DNA of 7,668 nt from Limnochordia bacterium (GTDB taxonomy: Bacteria > Bacillota > Limnochordia > Darwinibacteriales > SLO01). Positions 1 through 6,384 of the stretch are shown here, one piece after another. Position numbers and translations under genes: made by a program. The DNA lies in contig SLOG01000419.1 of assembly GCA_007132635.1 (NCBI GenBank), forward strand, positions 1 to 7,668, given 5' to 3'. The notes under the pieces are model-generated. The model saw nothing but the letters and a program-made list of their open reading frames with translations. It was not told the DNA's origin and ran no database searches. Position 1 is the stretch's first letter. Every line of letters begins with the position of its first letter.

Positions 1-230
1 ATGAAGCGGGAGTTGCGCTGTGTTGGCGAACTGGTGGCGAAAAACCCCCCCATAATCGCCACAACATAAAAGGCCAACATAACGGCCAAACCAGCCATGG
101 CCAATCTGTGCCGGCGAAACCGACGAATCATCAGCTGCCCTTGGGAGAGGGATTGGGCCCCTACATCCTCCCAGCTGACGTCAAAAGAGTCTTCCACAGC
201 CTCGAACGGTTCGGGAGTTCTCACAGACAC
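1..230 (-). CDS. ABC transporter permease, DppC/OppC-like, N-terminal 76 residues (cut by window edge)
   Basis: This is the second inner-membrane subunit of a peptide/oligosaccharide-type ABC importer; only the N-terminus is in the window. What is visible is an acidic cytoplasmic lead (residues 1-30), then the hallmark SQGQLMIRRFRRHRLAMAG (about 29-47), which resembles the QLxxRRFxRHRLAM signature in front of the first membrane helix of DppC/OppC proteins. A hydrophobic helix follows (about 43-66), then a short TSSPTQRNSRF stretch typical of what comes after that helix. The start is GTG at 230, eight bases after AAGGAGG of a strong ribosome binding site; a second GTG two codons in (224) is less well spaced. 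It begins 3 bases after the stop of the upstream permease gene, so the two are probably translationally coupled and form a heterodimer. The family call is firm; the substrate is unknown. Confidence 0.88.
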   Translation of the reverse strand, partial: MSVRTPEPFEAVEDSFDVSWEDVGAQSLSQGQLMIRRFRRHRLAMAGLAVMLAFYVVAIMGGFFATSSPTQRNSRF

Positions 231-233
231 AGG

Positions 234-1229
234 CTACACCTCCTTATCATAGCGAATCCGGGGATCGATCCAAGCGAGCAGGATGTCCGACAGAAGCGTC
301 CCGATTACGGTAAGCGAACTCAACAGGAAGATGAAGCTTCCCGCCAAGTACATGTCCTGCGTTAACAGAGCCTGCAGTAAAAGGGGACCTGTCGTCGGCA
401 GGTTCAGAACAATAGCAACGATGGCTTCACCCGAGATGATTAACGGCAGAGTCCAGCCAACCACACTGATGATCGGGTTCACAGCAACACGCGAGGCGTG
501 CTTGACGATGACGACGAACTCGCTCAATCCCTTAGCTCGAGCCGTCTGCACATAATCCTTGCTGAGTTCATCCAGCATGACAGCTCGCATTGTACGAATC
601 AGTCCGGCCGTGCCCGCTGTCCCGATAACGATCATGGGAACCCAGAGATGATTCAGCATATCCCACGCTCTAGCCAATGACCAGGGCGCATCGCGAAATT
701 CCGGGGAGAATAGGCCGCCAATACTTACGCCGAAATACCGATAGAAAATAAACATGAGCACCAGGGCTAACAGAAAATTTGGAATTGCCAGCCCAAGAAA
801 CCCTAAGGTCGTGAATACATAGTCTGCCCACGAATACTGCCTCACGGCCGAGAAAATCCCAACGGGAATGGCCACGACATAGGTTAGAAAAAGCGTCGCC
901 AACGAAATCGCCACCGTAAACGGCATGCGTTCCGCCAGCAGTCCTGCTACGGGACGATTCCAGTTCCATGACTGACCGAAATCCTGAAACCGGATAATCC
1001 GGTATATCCAATTGACGTACCGCATGGGAAGCGGTTGGTCTAGGGCATACCTTCTTTTCAGCGACTCCACCTGCTCCTCGGTCACCCGAGCACCTTGTGA
1101 CTCAAGCTGTACAATATACGATGTCAAGAAATCACCAGGCGGCAAATCAATGACTGCAAAGGAAATGACAGAGATAACCGCCAACGTGGGTATCATGATA
1201 AGAATCCGCCGAATAATGTAAGCTAACAT
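234..1229 (-). CDS. ABC transporter permease, DppB/OppB-like
   Basis: This is the inner-membrane permease of a peptide/oligosaccharide-type ABC importer (BPD_transp_1 fold), pairing with the DppC-like protein encoded next. At 331 residues it has the usual family length. The N-terminus MLAYIIRRILIMIPTL is the classic start of DppB proteins. Hydrophobic segments lie at about 9-29, 104-127, 137-163, 195-213, 254-276 and 297-320, giving six helices. The periplasmic part between the first two contains RYALDQPLPMRYVNW, the usual LDxPLxxRY motif. The cytoplasmic coupling loop (EAA region) is at about 219-248, with DYVQTARAKG at 225-234, and contacts the ATPase. The end IDPRIRY is also typical. The ATG at 1229 has AAAGGAGGG five bases upstream. 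The gene follows the binding-protein gene after an 80-base gap that holds a strong hairpin. Sequence alone does not tell peptides from sugars. Confidence 0.95.
   Translation of the reverse strand: MLAYIIRRILIMIPTLAVISVISFAVIDLPPGDFLTSYIVQLESQGARVTEEQVESLKRRYALDQPLPMRYVNWIYRIIRFQDFGQSWNWNRPVAGLLAERMPFTVAISLATLFLTYVVAIPVGIFSAVRQYSWADYVFTTLGFLGLAIPNFLLALVLMFIFYRYFGVSIGGLFSPEFRDAPWSLARAWDMLNHLWVPMIVIGTAGTAGLIRTMRAVMLDELSKDYVQTARAKGLSEFVVIVKHASRVAVNPIISVVGWTLPLIISGEAIVAIVLNLPTTGPLLLQALLTQDMYLAGSFIFLLSSLTVIGTLLSDILLAWIDPRIRYDKEV
237..245 (-). promoter_or_regulatory. Ribosome binding site of the DppC-like gene, inside the end of the previous gene
   Basis: AAGGAGGTG on the minus strand is a near-perfect anti-16S match. 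It also encodes the last residues (Lys-Glu-Val) of the upstream permease, whose TAG follows at once. It sits eight bases before the GTG at 230 and is the reason for choosing that start. Confidence 0.8.
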
Positions 1230-1259
1230 GCTATCCCTCCTTTACCACGGTTTTTGGCG

Positions 1260-1292
1260 GGTGTGTGCTGAGAGCATCTCTCAGCACACACC
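1260..1292. promoter_or_regulatory. Perfect 15-bp hairpin between binding-protein and permease genes
   Basis: The arms are 1260-1274 and 1278-1292, perfectly complementary, with a 3-base loop. In the minus-strand transcript the hairpin begins 17 bases after the stop of the solute-binding protein and ends about 30 bases before the permease ATG. No run of T follows in either direction, so it is not a standard intrinsic terminator. Such hairpins in transporter operons are known to protect the 3' end of the binding-protein message, or to act as processing or leaky termination sites, giving far more binding protein than permease. That role is inferred here; the hairpin itself is directly visible. 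Confidence 0.8.
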
Positions 1293-1309
1293 GTACACAA
1301 ACGCCTGTC

Positions 1310-3217
1310 TTAACGATCGAAATACAGTTGTTCGGGATGGTGGCTGGCATTCCAGAGGACACCCCATGCCCAGAGTCCATTCTCTCGGAAATTACGAATA
1401 TCGCGATTAAGGATTATGGGTTGAGGCGCCTTACCGATGGTACCAATAGCCCAGATTTGATCAGCCTGGAGAGCAAGGATGTTCTTACCAAGTTCAACAC
1501 GGCGTTCTTCGCTGGGTTCGACCTGAAGTTGGTCCCACCAACCGCGTAATTCTTTAATCTGTTCTGGTGGTTCTTCGCCTTCTTCTCCGTCGGTGTTAAA
1601 CCAGCGAGCCCACTCACCCCACGTAGTCTCTTCCCAGCGAGGATGCGTAGGTACCACGTGGCGCGGGTCTGTCGGGAAGTTGACGTCAGTCGCCGACCCA
1701 TTATGCCAGAACGTTGCATCCATCAAATTACCCGGCGCTCGCTGTCCTTGCAGCTCACCAGAGATTTCCCGATAGCGCACATCGACGCCGACCTCCTGCC
1801 ACTGTTGGGCCACGAGTTCAACGTTAGGCGTCTTTGGCGTCTCGAAATCCACATATTCGATGGTGAAAGTCAAACGTTCGCCGTCGGGACGCAGCCTCCA
1901 TCCTGAGCCATCTCGCTGATCCAACCCCATCTCATCCAACAGGGCGTTCGCTGCATCGGGATCATAGTCCATGTAAGCGGAAGCAAATTCAGGCTCATAG
2001 AACATGCTGCTATCCAATACGGTATGCTGGATTGGTACAGCCTGACCGTGATAAATGGTCTCGTTAATCTCTTGCCTGTCAATAGCCATAGACATAGCTC
2101 GTCGAAAACGTACATCCTGGAATATCTCGCGCATGGCCGGTTCTCGATGATTCAGGTTGAAGAAGTACACGGCCTCACTACTGTACCCGCTTGTCCAAAG
2201 CAGAGTCTGGTAATTGCCTTCTTCTTCATACTGACGGTACATGGGGTAGTTTCGGATATCGGCTGCCATACCGATAAAATCAACGGCGCCGCCCATGACC
2301 ATGCCCTGTGCCACCTCGGTGTCGCTTATCAGCTGCCCATCAATACGGTCCACGTAAGGAAGCTGATTCCCCTCCACATCAACTTTCCAGTAATAGGGAT
2401 TGCGCTCGTACACACGGCGATCCCCAGCCAAAAGGGCCAAGTGATACCCCGTCAAGACCGGAAGCTCTGGATTTAGTGCTGTCGCCATCCAGCGGCTGTT
2501 CTTGTAAGCGAACAACTGATCCCAACGCTCAAATCCCTCGGCCTCCACCATGGCCATCAAATCATCTTCCTCGACATAACGGGGGTGGAATTGCGAGAGA
2601 TAGTGTTTTGGATTTGTTAGATAGGGCGAAGCGTGAACCAAACGGTTGATAAAGTAAGGCTGAGGCAGATGCCACTGGAATTGAACCGTCAAGTCGTCAA
2701 TCTTTGTGACCTGAACGACTTCCCCGTCGACGCGCCAAGGATTACCGATGTTAGCAGTCAAGTCCTCGTTGCGCAGAATGTCCTCATACCAGAACATAAT
2801 GTCGTCTGCCGAGAAAGGATGCCCGTCTGACCATTTTACACCCTCACGAAACGTGACGATCCAAGTTGTCTTATCTTCAGACGGTACTACACTCTTGGCA
2901 AAATGTGGCTCGAGACTTTGGTCATGACGATTTGGCGTGACCCATGCCGTCGCGAACTCCTGGAGAAGGTGGTCGTCACCAAAGCTGTTGATGTTTGGGG
3001 TGACTGTCCTGAATGTACCTCCGTAGCGGCCAACCGATTCCACTGGTTCGACAACCAGGGGTTCTTGCGGAAGCCGCTCGGCCATTGGCGGGAGTTCACC
3101 GGAATCTACCAGGGACTGCAGAAATGGGATCTCCCCGAGCGTCCCTGCTGCCGAAACAGAAAGAGAGACAGTGAGCAGCAGTACCATGGTCAAAAACAGC
3201 AAACTGGTTCGCATCAT
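1310..3217 (-). CDS. Extracellular solute-binding protein, family 5 (peptide/oligosaccharide ABC importer)
   Basis: This protein captures the substrate outside the membrane and delivers it to the DppB/DppC-like permeases encoded next. It has 635 residues, longer than a standard DppA (about 530), as in the large family 5 members. A signal peptide covers residues 1 to about 23: MMR, a hydrophobic core, then VSA|AG as a likely signal peptidase I site. There is no lipobox and I find no cysteine in the whole protein. The next part (about 36-70, with SGELPPMAERLPQEPLVVEP) is the N-terminal extension typical of this long subfamily. Core motifs include TFREGVKWSDGHPFSADDI (122-140), RRVYERNPYYWKVD (267-280) and DVRFRRAMSMAIDRQEIN (368-385). 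The end, NFRENGLWAWGVLWNASHH (609-627), is rich in aromatic residues. The start is the first of two adjacent ATGs, ten bases after AAGGAGG. It is the first gene of the importer operon. Substrate is unresolved: peptides and oligosaccharides are both used by relatives. Confidence 0.95.
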   Translation of the reverse strand: MMRTSLLFLTMVLLLTVSLSVSAAGTLGEIPFLQSLVDSGELPPMAERLPQEPLVVEPVESVGRYGGTFRTVTPNINSFGDDHLLQEFATAWVTPNRHDQSLEPHFAKSVVPSEDKTTWIVTFREGVKWSDGHPFSADDIMFWYEDILRNEDLTANIGNPWRVDGEVVQVTKIDDLTVQFQWHLPQPYFINRLVHASPYLTNPKHYLSQFHPRYVEEDDLMAMVEAEGFERWDQLFAYKNSRWMATALNPELPVLTGYHLALLAGDRRVYERNPYYWKVDVEGNQLPYVDRIDGQLISDTEVAQGMVMGGAVDFIGMAADIRNYPMYRQYEEEGNYQTLLWTSGYSSEAVYFFNLNHREPAMREIFQDVRFRRAMSMAIDRQEINETIYHGQAVPIQHTVLDSSMFYEPEFASAYMDYDPDAANALLDEMGLDQRDGSGWRLRPDGERLTFTIEYVDFETPKTPNVELVAQQWQEVGVDVRYREISGELQGQRAPGNLMDATFWHNGSATDVNFPTDPRHVVPTHPRWEETTWGEWARWFNTDGEEGEEPPEQIKELRGWWDQLQVEPSEERRVELGKNILALQADQIWAIGTIGKAPQPIILNRDIRNFRENGLWAWGVLWNASHHPEQLYFDR

Positions 3218-3397
3218 TTTGTCTGTTCCTCCTTTTCATTGGATGACTACGCTTACCAGAGCCCTACTAAATCCCCCCCTCCGAAAATTCTATGCATTCC
3301 CTGCTCCGCCCAATGCTGGGTTTACGAAAGACAAATAACTAAACAGGGAATTTTACTCATATAATTCTAGCTTAACATAAAAATCCCTGCTAAAAGT
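3218..3397. promoter_or_regulatory. Gene-free leader upstream of the importer operon; likely promoter region
   Basis: This 180-base stretch is AT-richer than the genes around it and holds no credible ORF. The promoter of the binding-protein operon should be here. Weak minus-strand candidates are TAGAAT at 3292-3287, with a poor TTGGGC 15 bases upstream (3313-3308), and a second TAGAAT at 3369-3364 without a clear -35 box. A strong ribosome binding site, AAGGAGG, is at 3234-3228. The CAGGGA repeats are listed separately. I cannot fix the transcription start. Confidence 0.35.
3342..3391. repeat. Imperfect inverted repeat with CAGGGA cores, plus a third copy nearby
   Basis: The arms AACAGGGAATTTTA (3342-3355) and TAAAAATCCCTGCT (3378-3391) are complementary at 12 of 14 positions, with 22 AT-rich bases between. 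The core TCCCTGCT recurs at 3298-3305 in the same orientation as the right arm. In the minus-strand transcript the 3' arm is followed by a moderately T-rich stretch. It could be a weak terminator for the upstream region or a pair of operator sites for the importer promoter. I cannot decide between these. Confidence 0.35.
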
Positions 3398-3908
3398 TTA
3401 GGATGATTTGACCTCGGCAGTGTATGGAATCAGCCAGTCAAATCGTATTCCTTGACGACACACTCGCGGCCGAGCCGCGCCCGGGTAGAAGAACACGTTG
3501 ATGGTCTCCGGGTCAATTGTTGTCGTCGGCGGTATATCGAAGGTGTGGAAATACGGTCCGCTATTGATAAGAGAAAACTTGCCCGCTGCCAGAAAGCCCA
3601 AGCCAAAAACTGACCAGCCTCGGAAGGCGTTGATCTTCTCCGTTTTACTACGGACGAGGGCATCACGCCACGCCGTTTACCTGGCATTTTAGGTAAACGG
3701 CGTGAACTGGCACTCGTCAAAATCGAGAAAATCAACTGCCTTCTCGGTCACATCGAAATCAACGATCACCCCGGGACAGCGTCGGCTTACTGGATGCGCG
3801 ATTCGAATCATCTGGCGGCTCATTTCGAAAGCATGGCACTGAGACCGTTCCTGGGTTGTGTTGGCCCGAGTCCCATGGCTGTGGTGGGGTGAATCACAGC
3901 CGTATTGG
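3398..3908 (-). pseudogene. Broken coding-like region, frame-switching, family not recognised
   Basis: Three minus-strand segments look coding but are in different frames. (a) 3921-3820 reads GTELANTAVIHPTTAMGLGP and on to SAMLSK-stop, with no start codon before the ATG in its middle. (b) 3823-3689 begins with an ATGA overlap on (a)'s stop and gives a 44-residue ORF containing CPGVIVDFDVTEKAVDFLDF. (c) 3676-3398 is open for 92 residues with no start except an internal TTG at 3601, and contains INAFRGWSVFGLGFLAAGKF and DIPPTTTIDPETINVFFYPG. No segment has a Shine-Dalgarno sequence, unlike every firm gene here. The simplest reading is one or more decayed genes with frameshifts; assembly errors, or no coding at all, are also possible. 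I do not recognise the family. Confidence 0.35.
3669..3704. repeat. Perfect 14-bp inverted repeat (8-base spacer) with outer complementary arms
   Basis: CACGCCGTTTACCT (3669-3682) and AGGTAAACGGCGTG (3691-3704) are exact reverse complements around an 8-base spacer. A second complementary pair, GACGAG (3653-3658) and CTCGTC (3713-3718), lies outside it, giving a 66-base imperfect palindrome. The stop of segment (b) of the broken region falls in the spacer. No run of T follows on either strand, so it is not a canonical terminator. It could be a REP-like or miniature-element palindrome, or a structured RNA element. No second copy is in this window. Confidence 0.6.
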
Positions 3909-4142
3909 CTAATTCCGTCCCTTATAAATACCTGGAATGAGGCAAGCACGTTCGTCAACAGCCTCCACCTCGAAGTCTCCACAGCGATTTCCATTCACGC
4001 GGTAGACTAGTTCACCCATGGAGACCCGCTCTGCGTCTGTCTCAATACCAAGAAGACCATGCTCCCCTACTGTTATGTATCCGAATTTGATCGGTTTCCG
4101 CAAACGATCACCCCAATCCTTTTCAGAGTGGAACTGCCCCAC
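3909..4142 (-). CDS. Small hypothetical ORF directly downstream of corA
   Basis: This is a 77-residue ORF starting at a GTG 7 bases after the corA stop. It contains KPIKFGYITVGEHGLLGIET and GELVYRVNGNRCGDFEVEAV, an alternating pattern that suggests a small beta-rich domain. I do not recognise a family. There is no Shine-Dalgarno sequence before the GTG, so expression would need coupling to corA translation. The frame also stays open upstream into the end of corA and reads plausibly there (GESTGCDFVV before the GTG), so this may be the remains of a longer protein truncated or frameshifted against corA. The broken coding-like sequence after it supports that view. Treat it as doubtful. Confidence 0.35.
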   Translation of the reverse strand: MGQFHSEKDWGDRLRKPIKFGYITVGEHGLLGIETDAERVSMGELVYRVNGNRCGDFEVEAVDERACLIPGIYKGRN

Positions 4143-4149
4143 AACAAAG

Positions 4150-5202
4150 TCACAACCAGTGCTTTCGCCGAAAATACCAGAGCATACAGAAAGCTATGCC
4201 CAGCATGAGACCGAGCACGCCAAAATAGCCCCAGTCCCAATGAAGCTCTGGCATGTTTGCGAAATTCATTCCGTACACTCCGACGATAAACGTGAGTGGG
4301 ATAAAAATGGTGGCAATGATCGTCAGTGTTTTCATCACTTCCGTCATGCGGTTATTCGAACTCGACAGATACAGTTCAAGCAGCAGCGCGGTCATTTCTC
4401 GATAAGTCTCAATGGTGTCAAAAATCCTGAGCGTATGATCATATAAGTCCCGAATAAAAACCTGGACGTCACCACTTAATACGCCAGACTCCGCTCGCTG
4501 AAGACCAGCGACCGCCTCCCGCAAAGGCCAAACGTGGCGCCGCAGGGAAACGGCGTCGCGCTGCAGCCTGTAAACCTGTTCGAGGACGTCCCGGTCTGGA
4601 TGGCCCACCAGTGCCTCTTCACAGTCCTCAAGCACTTCCCCCATTTGTTCCAAAACGTGGAAATAACTGTCGATAACGACATCAAGCAGTGCATATCCGA
4701 GATAATCCGAACCGTAGGTGCGAATTCTGCCTCTTCCCGCCCGCAGGCGTTCTAGAAGGGGAAGAAAAGCTCCATTATCTCCTTCACGAAACGAAACTAC
4801 AAAACCCCACCCAATGATGAGACTCAGCTGCTGCGAGCCAAACTCGTGCGCCTCACTGTCAAAGGTCAAACCCTTGAGCACCACGTAAAGATAGTCGCCA
4901 TAGTCGTCGACTTTGGGCCGCTGACTGGTGTGAAGAATGTCTTCAAGAACCAGCGGGTGAATGCCGAGAGCACTGCCAACAGCCTCAATATTTGGCGTCT
5001 CATGCAGCCCGATGACGTCGAGCCACGTGATGGCTGGCGCGCTCTCAAACGGGAACGCGTCATTGGCCGCGCTAAATTCAAACTCCCTCACCCAATCGCT
5101 TGTGTACGTAATCCGGCGAACAACCGCCTCATCCAACCGTTTCTCCCCCACAAACAGGAGACTTCCGGGGGTCATACCAGCCTTCTCGGACGCTCGCTCC
5201 AT
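4150..5202 (-). CDS. corA: CorA-type divalent-cation (Mg2+/Co2+) channel
   Basis: This is an inner-membrane pentameric channel for magnesium and related divalent cations. Its 350 residues nearly equal Thermotoga maritima CorA (351), and the similarity I recall runs end to end. The selectivity motif YGMNF (310-314, GMN at 311-313) follows the first membrane helix (about 291-311); the periplasmic loop is MPELHWDWGY, then the second helix (about 325-344) and a basic tail, YFRRKHWL. GIHPLVLEDILHTSQRPKV (80-98) and the RDLYDH segment (251-256) carry Asp88 and Asp252. These correspond to the two aspartates at the subunit interface that sense intracellular Mg2+ and gate the T. maritima channel, so regulation appears intact. 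The ATG at 5202 is eight bases after AAGGAGGG; the nearby ATG at 5210 is out of frame. The gene follows the UPF0280 gene by 14 bases and seems to be last in that operon. Confidence 0.97.
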   Translation of the reverse strand: MERASEKAGMTPGSLLFVGEKRLDEAVVRRITYTSDWVREFEFSAANDAFPFESAPAITWLDVIGLHETPNIEAVGSALGIHPLVLEDILHTSQRPKVDDYGDYLYVVLKGLTFDSEAHEFGSQQLSLIIGWGFVVSFREGDNGAFLPLLERLRAGRGRIRTYGSDYLGYALLDVVIDSYFHVLEQMGEVLEDCEEALVGHPDRDVLEQVYRLQRDAVSLRRHVWPLREAVAGLQRAESGVLSGDVQVFIRDLYDHTLRIFDTIETYREMTALLLELYLSSSNNRMTEVMKTLTIIATIFIPLTFIVGVYGMNFANMPELHWDWGYFGVLGLMLGIAFCMLWYFRRKHWL

Positions 5203-5210
5203 CCAGGCAT

Positions 5211-5218
5211 CCCTCCTT
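5211..5218 (-). promoter_or_regulatory. Ribosome binding site of corA, overlapping the previous stop codon
   Basis: AAGGAGGG lies eight bases before the corA ATG, and its first two bases are the end of the TAA of the UPF0280 gene. This decides the start at 5202 and points to coupled translation of the two genes. Confidence 0.75.
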
Positions 5219-5960
5219 AAGGAACAGCGTTAGTCCTTACCAAATCCATATCACCCCACAAACCGATTCGGTCATCCATCAGTACCAAGAGCCCTTGAAC
5301 TCCAGCGATCTGCTGCGCCCATGCCAAAGCAGGTTCGATATCTTCGACTCGCTGGATTCGATTGCCGATCGCTGTCGCCGCTGCATCAGCCAGCACCGCG
5401 GAGGCGCCGATGACCGTGACTGCGTCTGCCTGCCCAAAACTGCGGGACGGCCCTACACTCCCGGCCGAGGTACATACACCCAAAGGCGTACTAGCTGCTC
5501 GAATCCGCAGGCCGATTTTGCCAGAAAAGGGCGAATTCTTTCCGGCGAAGACACCGATGACGCCATCGTTATCCAAGCATAGATAGATGTCTCCGCCGTT
5601 CTCGACAATGACCTCATCAACATGCTTCAGCAAGGTCTGTCCCACTCGCTCAGCAAACAGGCCGGCTACAGACGCCATGGGGCCAACGCCGGTCTTCTCT
5701 GCCGCTCTGCACATGGCCCGAACGCTCTCGGGCGCAAGTGAAGCCGAAGGAACAGGAATCGGCAGCAGACTCCGCAGAAACTCTGGCTGCCGTTCACCGT
5801 ATGCCTCCAACTCCCCACGCAGCTTTTGGATCACGGAGAGACAGATATCCGGCAGGCGGCGTCTTGCACGAACGTAGAGATCCGTATCTCGGTAAGCTAC
5901 GGTAAAGGCCTCAAGGGAATCGCCACCCCACTGTCGGTAAAACCTAGGTTCATAAACCAT
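5217..5960 (-). CDS. UPF0280/COG2122 ApbE-like protein, sulfide assimilation accessory
   Basis: The 247 residues have the usual length of UPF0280, a family related to ApbE flavin transferases. The N-terminus YEPRFYRQW is typical. Other signatures are GVGPMASVAGLFAERVG (91-107), VIVENGGDIYL (117-127), the GVCTSAGSVGPSRSFGQADA segment (161-180) and ADAAATAIGN (191-200), matching the ApbE-like core. In Methanosarcina the COG2122 protein (MA1715, from memory) is needed for efficient use of low sulfide in cysteine/homocysteine synthesis together with the DUF39 and NIL-ferredoxin proteins. The same three genes are adjacent here, which supports that role; the exact chemistry is not settled to my knowledge. 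Likely cytoplasmic, with no signal peptide. The ATG at 5960 follows an AGAGGT site that overlaps the previous stop, ten bases after that gene. Confidence 0.93.
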   Translation of the reverse strand: MVYEPRFYRQWGGDSLEAFTVAYRDTDLYVRARRRLPDICLSVIQKLRGELEAYGERQPEFLRSLLPIPVPSASLAPESVRAMCRAAEKTGVGPMASVAGLFAERVGQTLLKHVDEVIVENGGDIYLCLDNDGVIGVFAGKNSPFSGKIGLRIRAASTPLGVCTSAGSVGPSRSFGQADAVTVIGASAVLADAAATAIGNRIQRVEDIEPALAWAQQIAGVQGLLVLMDDRIGLWGDMDLVRTNAVP

Positions 5961-5970
5961 TTTTGGACCT

Positions 5971-6384
5971 CTACCTACCTTCCAGCGACAGCGCTTTCAC
6001 CGGACACACATCGATGCAGAGTCCGCAGAAGAGGCACTTCTCTTGAGCAACCACTAGCTCCCACGTGTCCGGTGCCATGGTCAGAGCTCCACCCTTACAG
6101 ACACCGGTACAGGCGCCGCAGTGAAAACACAAATCACTGTCAAAACGCAGGGCTTCATCCAACCGCTGAACAGTAACGCCCTCGCTCTCCAGGTACCGGA
6201 TTCCCTCCTGTATATGCTCGGACTGTTCATTCTGCATTTCGACGATTAGCTGACCTTCTTCATCAGGATACACCTTGGCTTGGAGAATATTCACAACAAT
6301 ATCGAAGCGCTTGATCAAATTGTAGGTCAGGGGGAGATTGACTGTCCCGGCGTGAAAGGTCAACAGCACTCGGCACTTATACAA
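5971..6384 (-). CDS. NIL-domain protein with two 4Fe-4S clusters (homocysteine synthesis ferredoxin partner)
   Basis: Of 137 residues, about 1-75 form a NIL domain (VLLTFHAGTVNLPLTYNLIK and on to VNILQAKVYPDEEGQLIVEM). A ferredoxin domain follows with CxxCxxCxxxC motifs at Cys86/89/92/96 and Cys117/120/123/127. The family (MA1822 in Methanosarcina, from memory) supplies electrons to the DUF39 protein when sulfide is incorporated into homocysteine. It probably acts in the cytoplasm in a complex with that protein. The first cluster motif ends in Cys-Lys rather than the usual Cys-Pro; the second has Cys-Pro. The gene overlaps the DUF39 gene. I chose the TTG at 6384 because AAAGGAAGG (6401-6393) is correctly spaced for it. 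A GTG at 6393 would add three residues but is too close to that site. The non-ATG start and overlap suggest translational coupling, perhaps holding the two proteins in ratio. Confidence 0.93.
   Translation of the reverse strand: MYKCRVLLTFHAGTVNLPLTYNLIKRFDIVVNILQAKVYPDEEGQLIVEMQNEQSEHIQEGIRYLESEGVTVQRLDEALRFDSDLCFHCGACTGVCKGGALTMAPDTWELVVAQEKCLFCGLCIDVCPVKALSLEGR

Noticed and set aside
1260..1292. Hairpin read as an intrinsic terminator
   Set aside because: No T-run follows in either direction, and the next permease gene belongs to the same transporter.
2024..2476. 150-residue plus-strand ORF
   Set aside because: It lies wholly antisense to the well-supported binding-protein gene, has no ribosome binding site and reads like a shadow translation. 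The other plus-strand ORFs inside firm genes fail the same way.
2903..3364. 153-residue plus-strand ORF running out of the binding-protein gene into the intergenic stretch
   Set aside because: Most of it is antisense to the signal-peptide end of the binding protein. It has no start signal and no recognisable domain.
3689..3823. 44-residue ORF with ATGA overlap, considered as part of a toxin-antitoxin pair
   Set aside because: The preceding ORF has no proper start, neither has a ribosome binding site, and no toxin or antitoxin motif is visible.
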